Shown piece by piece: positions 57,666 to 64,000 of a stretch of 64,000 nt of DNA (positions are counted from its first letter, which is position 1; the number at the start of each line of letters is the position of its first letter). Origin of the DNA: Rhodotorula mucilaginosa (lineage: Eukaryota > Basidiomycota > Microbotryomycetes > Sporidiobolales > Sporidiobolaceae); contig CP137879.1 of NCBI GenBank assembly GCA_034406715.1, forward strand, positions 496,001 to 560,000. The letters are read 5' to 3'. The notes under the pieces were generated by a model. The model ran no database searches, had not been told where the DNA came from, and saw only the letters and a list, made by a program, of their open reading frames with translations. A program made the translations under genes and the position numbers.

Positions 57666-57728
57666 TTAGAAGAGGAAGATGAGTCCGAGCGAGGCGAAGC
57701 AGGCGAGTGAAGCGATGCCGGCCCAGCA
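57666..57728 (-). pseudogene. captured 3' end of a membrane-protein gene (first unit)
   Basis: On the minus strand, module C begins with about 20 codons reading WAGIASLACFASLGLIFLF and a stop, a plausible C-terminal membrane segment. A T-rich stretch that could be a 3' UTR follows. The frame has no continuation upstream in module B. It may be the tail of a host gene captured when the unit formed, or chance. Repeated in every unit. Confidence 0.3.
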
Positions 57729-60700
57729 ACTAGCGACTTGCGGTCCTATCCTGGAACACGTTGTCAACTTGATCTCGGACCCAAAAGTATGGTAGTAGTC
57801 TAGGGGGAAGGATCAAGCCAGCAAAGGTTTCAGGTGAAACTGAGCAAGAGAAACAGACTCCGATCTGGGAAAGGCTTTAAAGGAGCAAGATGGCAGCAAG
57901 ACCGCAGGCTGAGTCGTAGCACTTGCCAGACTGTGTACTGCATGGAATATGAGACTGACAGATGTCAGCCCCAACTGCCTGCTGGATCCTGTGAGCTGGT
58001 TCAGGCACAAGTATCCTGTCCTCTGCTCTTTGTTCGTGACAGCCACCCACCCCCCTTGATCAAGCAACACGGTAACGGCCAACCAAAGTGCACACTTTGT
58101 TAACTCAGGCTTCAAGTTGATGATCAATCTTGGCTCGAAGTGCGCCGTGCGGCCCTCCTGTTGTCATTCCTCTCTTCTTCACCTCACCGCTCTCTACTCA
58201 TAATCAACGCTCAATTCAGTGTTCTTTGAATATGCGCTTCCTTCTCGTCCTACTGTCCCTTGCAGACTACCGTGGTCTCACTCACGCTTGAGACGAGTGG
58301 CCTCTGCACCACCCTTGCCGCAGAGGGCACTTGTCTCAACTCTCGAGCGCTGGCGAGACGAGGCTTCTCTGCTGAGCATGGTGTGACTGTACAGAAACAC
58401 TAAACAATCATGCTGAACTGAGGGTTGATTGTGGGATGAGAATTGTGTGAGAGTACGGCAAGGCGCGACTCGGCCCGAAGGAAGAGAAGCGCGGCAGGGA
58501 GAGCTGTCGCTCGGAGAGATGGCGAGCACGTTGAGCAGAGTGGCGGCTTGTTCTCTCACAAGTTGCTCACTAACGCTCCTGCGCTCGCTAGGTGTGTCCA
58601 TGTAGTCACTGTAGACACATTTGCATTCCACAAGTCGCTCACTAACGCTCCCGCGCTCACTAGCTCGCCGAGAGGTCCACTCAACGTCCAACCTGTTTTA
58701 ACTAGAATAAGAATAATGAAGAAGGAGAAGAAGAGTCTGAGGGAGAGCCTAAGGCACGCCACAACAAAGTGCGCCCGAGATCCTTGTCCGACCTCCACTA
58801 GTGCAGGGACACCACTCTCAAGCTTGATGCGAGAGTGGGTCTACTGCGCAGTTCGGGTCGTAGCGAGTCGTAGAAGAGCCAGAGCCTGTAAACAGTGACT
58901 CAAGTATAGATTTTGAAGAGAGTATGAGCGAAGGAGGGCGGGGTGCTAAAGAAGAAGAAGAAGAGAGGCGAGGGAGCTACAACAAGTCGACCGAGACGAT
59001 CCACCAACATCCGCCTGAGTTGCCGAGTCTTGAGGCGCGGCCGTCACTTTGGGCCTGGCACGATATAGTGTATATGTCTGCAATCATAACGAGCGTTAGT
59101 TCCGCTTGAAAGAAAAAGAGCGAGGAGGAGACTTAGAAGAGGAAGATGAGTCCGAGCGAGGCGAAGCAGGCGAGTGAAGCGATGCCGGCCCAGCAACTAG
59201 CGACTTGCGGTCCTATCCTGGAACACGTTGTCAACTTGATCTCGGACCCAAAAGTATGGTAGTAGTCTAGGGGGAAGGATCAAGCCAGCAAAGGTTTCAG
59301 GTGAAACTGAGCAAGAGAAACAGACTCCGATCTGGGAAAGGCTTTAAAGGAGCAAGATGGCAGCAAGACCGCAGGCTGAGTCGTAGCACTTGCCAGACTG
59401 TGTACTGCATGGAATATGAGACTGACAGATGTCAGCCCCAACTGCCTGCTGGATCCTGTGAGCTGGTTCAGGCACAAGTATCCTGTCCTCTGCTCTTTGT
59501 TCGTGACAGCCACCCACCCCCCTTGATCAAGCAACACGGTAACGGCCAACCAAAGTGCACACTTTGTTAACTCAGGCTTCAAGTTGATGATCAATCTTGG
59601 CTCGAAGTGCGCCGTGCGGCCCTCCTGTTGTCATTCCTCTCTTCTTCACCTCACCGCTCTCTACTCATAATCAACGCTCAATTCAGTGTTCTTTGAATAT
59701 GCGCTTCCTTCTCGTCCTACTGTCCCTTGCAGACTACCGTGGTCTCACTCACGCTTGAGACGAGTGGCCTCTGCACCACCCTTGCCGCAGAGGGCACTTG
59801 TCTCAACTCTCGAGCGCTGGCGAGACGAGGCTTCTCTGCTGAGCATGGTGTGACTGTACAGAAACACTAAACAATCATGCTGAACTGAGGGTTGATTGTG
59901 GGATGAGAATTGTGTGAGAGTACGGCAAGGCGCGACTCGGCCCGAAGGAAGAGAAGCGCGGCAGGGAGAGCTGTCGCTCGGAGAGATGGCGAGCACGTTG
60001 AGCAGAGTGGCGGCTTGTTCTCTCACAAGTTGCTCACTAACGCTCCTGCGCTCGCTAGGTGTGTCCATGTAGTCACTGTAGACACATTTGCATTCCACAA
60101 GTCGCTCACTAACGCTCCCGCGCTCACTAGCTCGCCGAGAGGTCCACTCAACGTCCAACCTGTTTTAACTAGAATAAGAATAATGAAGAAGGAGAAGAAG
60201 AGTCTGAGGGAGAGCCTAAGGCACGCCACAACAAAGTGCGCCCGAGATCCTTGTCCGACCTCCACTAGTGCAGGGACACCACTCTCAAGCTTGATGCGAG
60301 AGTGGGTCTACTGCGCAGTTCGGGTCGTAGCGAGTCGTAGAAGAGCCAGAGCCTGTAAACAGTGACTCAAGTATAGATTTTGAAGAGAGTATGAGCGAAG
60401 GAGGGCGGGGTGCTAAAGAAGAAGAAGAAGAGAGGCGAGGGAGCTACAACAAGTCGACCGAGACGATCCACCAACATCCGCCTGAGTTGCCGAGTCTTGA
60501 GGCGCGGCCGTCACTTTGGGCCTGGCACGATATAGTGTATATGTCTGCAATCATAACGAGCGTTAGTTCCGCTTGAAAGAAAAAGAGCGAGGAGGAGACT
60601 TAGAAGAGGAAGATGAGTCCGAGCGAGGCGAAGCAGGCGAGTGAAGCGATGCCGGCCCAGCAACTAGCGACTTGCGGTCCTATCCTGGAACACGTTGTCA

Positions 60701-63700
60701 ACTTGATCTCGGACCCAAAAGTATGGTAGTAGTCTAGGGGGAAGGATCAAGCCAGCAAAGGTTTCAGGTGAAACTGAGCAAGAGAAACAGACTCCGATCT
60801 GGGAAAGGCTTTAAAGGAGCAAGATGGCAGCAAGACCGCAGGCTGAGTCGTAGCACTTGCCAGACTGTGTACTGCATGGAATATGAGACTGACAGATGTC
60901 AGCCCCAACTGCCTGCTGGATCCTGTGAGCTGGTTCAGGCACAAGTATCCTGTCCTCTGCTCTTTGTTCGTGACAGCCACCCACCCCCCTTGATCAAGCA
61001 ACACGGTAACGGCCAACCAAAGTGCACACTTTGTTAACTCAGGCTTCAAGTTGATGATCAATCTTGGCTCGAAGTGCGCCGTGCGGCCCTCCTGTTGTCA
61101 TTCCTCTCTTCTTCACCTCACCGCTCTCTACTCATAATCAACGCTCAATTCAGTGTTCTTTGAATATGCGCTTCCTTCTCGTCCTACTGTCCCTTGCAGA
61201 CTACCGTGGTCTCACTCACGCTTGAGACGAGTGGCCTCTGCACCACCCTTGCCGCAGAGGGCACTTGTCTCAACTCTCGAGCGCTGGCGAGACGAGGCTT
61301 CTCTGCTGAGCATGGTGTGACTGTACAGAAACACTAAACAATCATGCTGAACTGAGGGTTGATTGTGGGATGAGAATTGTGTGAGAGTACGGCAAGGCGC
61401 GACTCGGCCCGAAGGAAGAGAAGCGCGGCAGGGAGAGCTGTCGCTCGGAGAGATGGCGAGCACGTTGAGCAGAGTGGCGGCTTGTTCTCTCACAAGTTGC
61501 TCACTAACGCTCCTGCGCTCGCTAGGTGTGTCCATGTAGTCACTGTAGACACATTTGCATTCCACAAGTCGCTCACTAACGCTCCCGCGCTCACTAGCTC
61601 GCCGAGAGGTCCACTCAACGTCCAACCTGTTTTAACTAGAATAAGAATAATGAAGAAGGAGAAGAAGAGTCTGAGGGAGAGCCTAAGGCACGCCACAACA
61701 AAGTGCGCCCGAGATCCTTGTCCGACCTCCACTAGTGCAGGGACACCACTCTCAAGCTTGATGCGAGAGTGGGTCTACTGCGCAGTTCGGGTCGTAGCGA
61801 GTCGTAGAAGAGCCAGAGCCTGTAAACAGTGACTCAAGTATAGATTTTGAAGAGAGTATGAGCGAAGGAGGGCGGGGTGCTAAAGAAGAAGAAGAAGAGA
61901 GGCGAGGGAGCTACAACAAGTCGACCGAGACGATCCACCAACATCCGCCTGAGTTGCCGAGTCTTGAGGCGCGGCCGTCACTTTGGGCCTGGCACGATAT
62001 AGTGTATATGTCTGCAATCATAACGAGCGTTAGTTCCGCTTGAAAGAAAAAGAGCGAGGAGGAGACTTAGAAGAGGAAGATGAGTCCGAGCGAGGCGAAG
62101 CAGGCGAGTGAAGCGATGCCGGCCCAGCAACTAGCGACTTGCGGTCCTATCCTGGAACACGTTGTCAACTTGATCTCGGACCCAAAAGTATGGTAGTAGT
62201 CTAGGGGGAAGGATCAAGCCAGCAAAGGTTTCAGGTGAAACTGAGCAAGAGAAACAGACTCCGATCTGGGAAAGGCTTTAAAGGAGCAAGATGGCAGCAA
62301 GACCGCAGGCTGAGTCGTAGCACTTGCCAGACTGTGTACTGCATGGAATATGAGACTGACAGATGTCAGCCCCAACTGCCTGCTGGATCCTGTGAGCTGG
62401 TTCAGGCACAAGTATCCTGTCCTCTGCTCTTTGTTCGTGACAGCCACCCACCCCCCTTGATCAAGCAACACGGTAACGGCCAACCAAAGTGCACACTTTG
62501 TTAACTCAGGCTTCAAGTTGATGATCAATCTTGGCTCGAAGTGCGCCGTGCGGCCCTCCTGTTGTCATTCCTCTCTTCTTCACCTCACCGCTCTCTACTC
62601 ATAATCAACGCTCAATTCAGTGTTCTTTGAATATGCGCTTCCTTCTCGTCCTACTGTCCCTTGCAGACTACCGTGGTCTCACTCACGCTTGAGACGAGTG
62701 GCCTCTGCACCACCCTTGCCGCAGAGGGCACTTGTCTCAACTCTCGAGCGCTGGCGAGACGAGGCTTCTCTGCTGAGCATGGTGTGACTGTACAGAAACA
62801 CTAAACAATCATGCTGAACTGAGGGTTGATTGTGGGATGAGAATTGTGTGAGAGTACGGCAAGGCGCGACTCGGCCCGAAGGAAGAGAAGCGCGGCAGGG
62901 AGAGCTGTCGCTCGGAGAGATGGCGAGCACGTTGAGCAGAGTGGCGGCTTGTTCTCTCACAAGTTGCTCACTAACGCTCCTGCGCTCGCTAGGTGTGTCC
63001 ATGTAGTCACTGTAGACACATTTGCATTCCACAAGTCGCTCACTAACGCTCCCGCGCTCACTAGCTCGCCGAGAGGTCCACTCAACGTCCAACCTGTTTT
63101 AACTAGAATAAGAATAATGAAGAAGGAGAAGAAGAGTCTGAGGGAGAGCCTAAGGCACGCCACAACAAAGTGCGCCCGAGATCCTTGTCCGACCTCCACT
63201 AGTGCAGGGACACCACTCTCAAGCTTGATGCGAGAGTGGGTCTACTGCGCAGTTCGGGTCGTAGCGAGTCGTAGAAGAGCCAGAGCCTGTAAACAGTGAC
63301 TCAAGTATAGATTTTGAAGAGAGTATGAGCGAAGGAGGGCGGGGTGCTAAAGAAGAAGAAGAAGAGAGGCGAGGGAGCTACAACAAGTCGACCGAGACGA
63401 TCCACCAACATCCGCCTGAGTTGCCGAGTCTTGAGGCGCGGCCGTCACTTTGGGCCTGGCACGATATAGTGTATATGTCTGCAATCATAACGAGCGTTAG
63501 TTCCGCTTGAAAGAAAAAGAGCGAGGAGGAGACTTAGAAGAGGAAGATGAGTCCGAGCGAGGCGAAGCAGGCGAGTGAAGCGATGCCGGCCCAGCAACTA
63601 GCGACTTGCGGTCCTATCCTGGAACACGTTGTCAACTTGATCTCGGACCCAAAAGTATGGTAGTAGTCTAGGGGGAAGGATCAAGCCAGCAAAGGTTTCA

Positions 63701-64000
63701 GGTGAAACTGAGCAAGAGAAACAGACTCCGATCTGGGAAAGGCTTTAAAGGAGCAAGATGGCAGCAAGACCGCAGGCTGAGTCGTAGCACTTGCCAGACT
63801 GTGTACTGCATGGAATATGAGACTGACAGATGTCAGCCCCAACTGCCTGCTGGATCCTGTGAGCTGGTTCAGGCACAAGTATCCTGTCCTCTGCTCTTTG
63901 TTCGTGACAGCCACCCACCCCCCTTGATCAAGCAACACGGTAACGGCCAACCAAAGTGCACACTTTGTTAACTCAGGCTTCAAGTTGATGATCAATCTTG

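Larger units (their letters stand above)
56262..64000 (+). repeat. tandem array of a 1,467-bp unit
   Basis: Units 56262-57728, 57729-59195, 59196-60662, 60663-62129, 62130-63596, and a partial unit from 63597 to the window edge. The units look identical where I compared them. Each unit has three modules: B (56262-56646), also the outer end of both inverted arms; A' (56647-57334), a diverged copy of the arm sequence next to it; and C (57335-57728), found only in the array. Each unit carries one hairpin (56823-56870 in the first). Open frames of up to 151 residues recur on both strands but overlap each other and show no protein family, so I do not call genes. The array runs off the window. Confidence 0.95.

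Noticed and set aside
56811-63995. Repeating open frames of 80-151 residues in the array and arms as genes
   Set aside because: They overlap on both strands, recur only because the DNA repeats, lack family resemblance and differ between arm and array by changes with no sign of protein conservation.
1-64000. CRISPR arrays, operons, riboswitches
   Set aside because: The window is eukaryotic; the only regular repeats are the 1,467-bp units.

Overview
The window looks like nuclear DNA of a GC-rich basidiomycete. The gene style (many 50-100 nt introns with ctgac/ctaac-type branch points, very short exons, housekeeping proteins of fungal type) fits a Pucciniomycotina yeast of the Rhodotorula/Microbotryomycetes kind. 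That placement is an inference from style, not from a search.

Positions 1-35.5 kb are a dense run of intron-rich genes. In order: HEL2/ZNF598-type ribosome-collision ubiquitin ligase (+), a PUF RNA-binding protein (+), a UBE2C-type E2 (+), two tandem genes of an unrecognised family (+), a CaMK1-type kinase split into 18 exons (+), a zinc-dependent butanediol/alcohol dehydrogenase (+), proteasome subunit alpha4 (+), a UBP3/USP10 deubiquitinase (-), a GEA/GBF1 Arf exchange factor (-), the splicing factor SPP2 (-), a tail-anchored orphan (-), SF3B2/CUS1 (+, divergent from the orphan) and the mitochondrial import receptor MIA40 (+). For most of these I traced exons whose phases all agree and that give one uninterrupted protein.

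Positions 35.5-64 kb are different. There are no recognisable host genes and the composition is visibly less GC-rich outside the retroelements. The region holds seven tRNA loci: Pro, Gln and Val once each, Ile and Asp twice each. Two nearly identical 2,381-bp arms (37810-40190 and 54266-56646) face each other as an inverted repeat, and each carries the tRNA-Ile and tRNA-Asp genes. Between the arms lies a nest of retroelement fossils: a Ty1/copia element, a Ty3/gypsy chromovirus, three truncated LINE copies and two tail-only LINE insertions of 28-29 bp. From the right arm outward runs a tandem array of a 1,467-bp unit, at least five full copies, continuing past the window end.

This layout (retroelement core, tRNA-bearing inverted arms, outer repeat array next to active genes) resembles the imr/otr plan of fission-yeast regional centromeres. 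I propose a candidate centromere or other heterochromatic domain as the main thing to test. The second main item is the orphan gene pair at about 8.0-11.7 kb, which grew by duplication of whole multi-exon modules.
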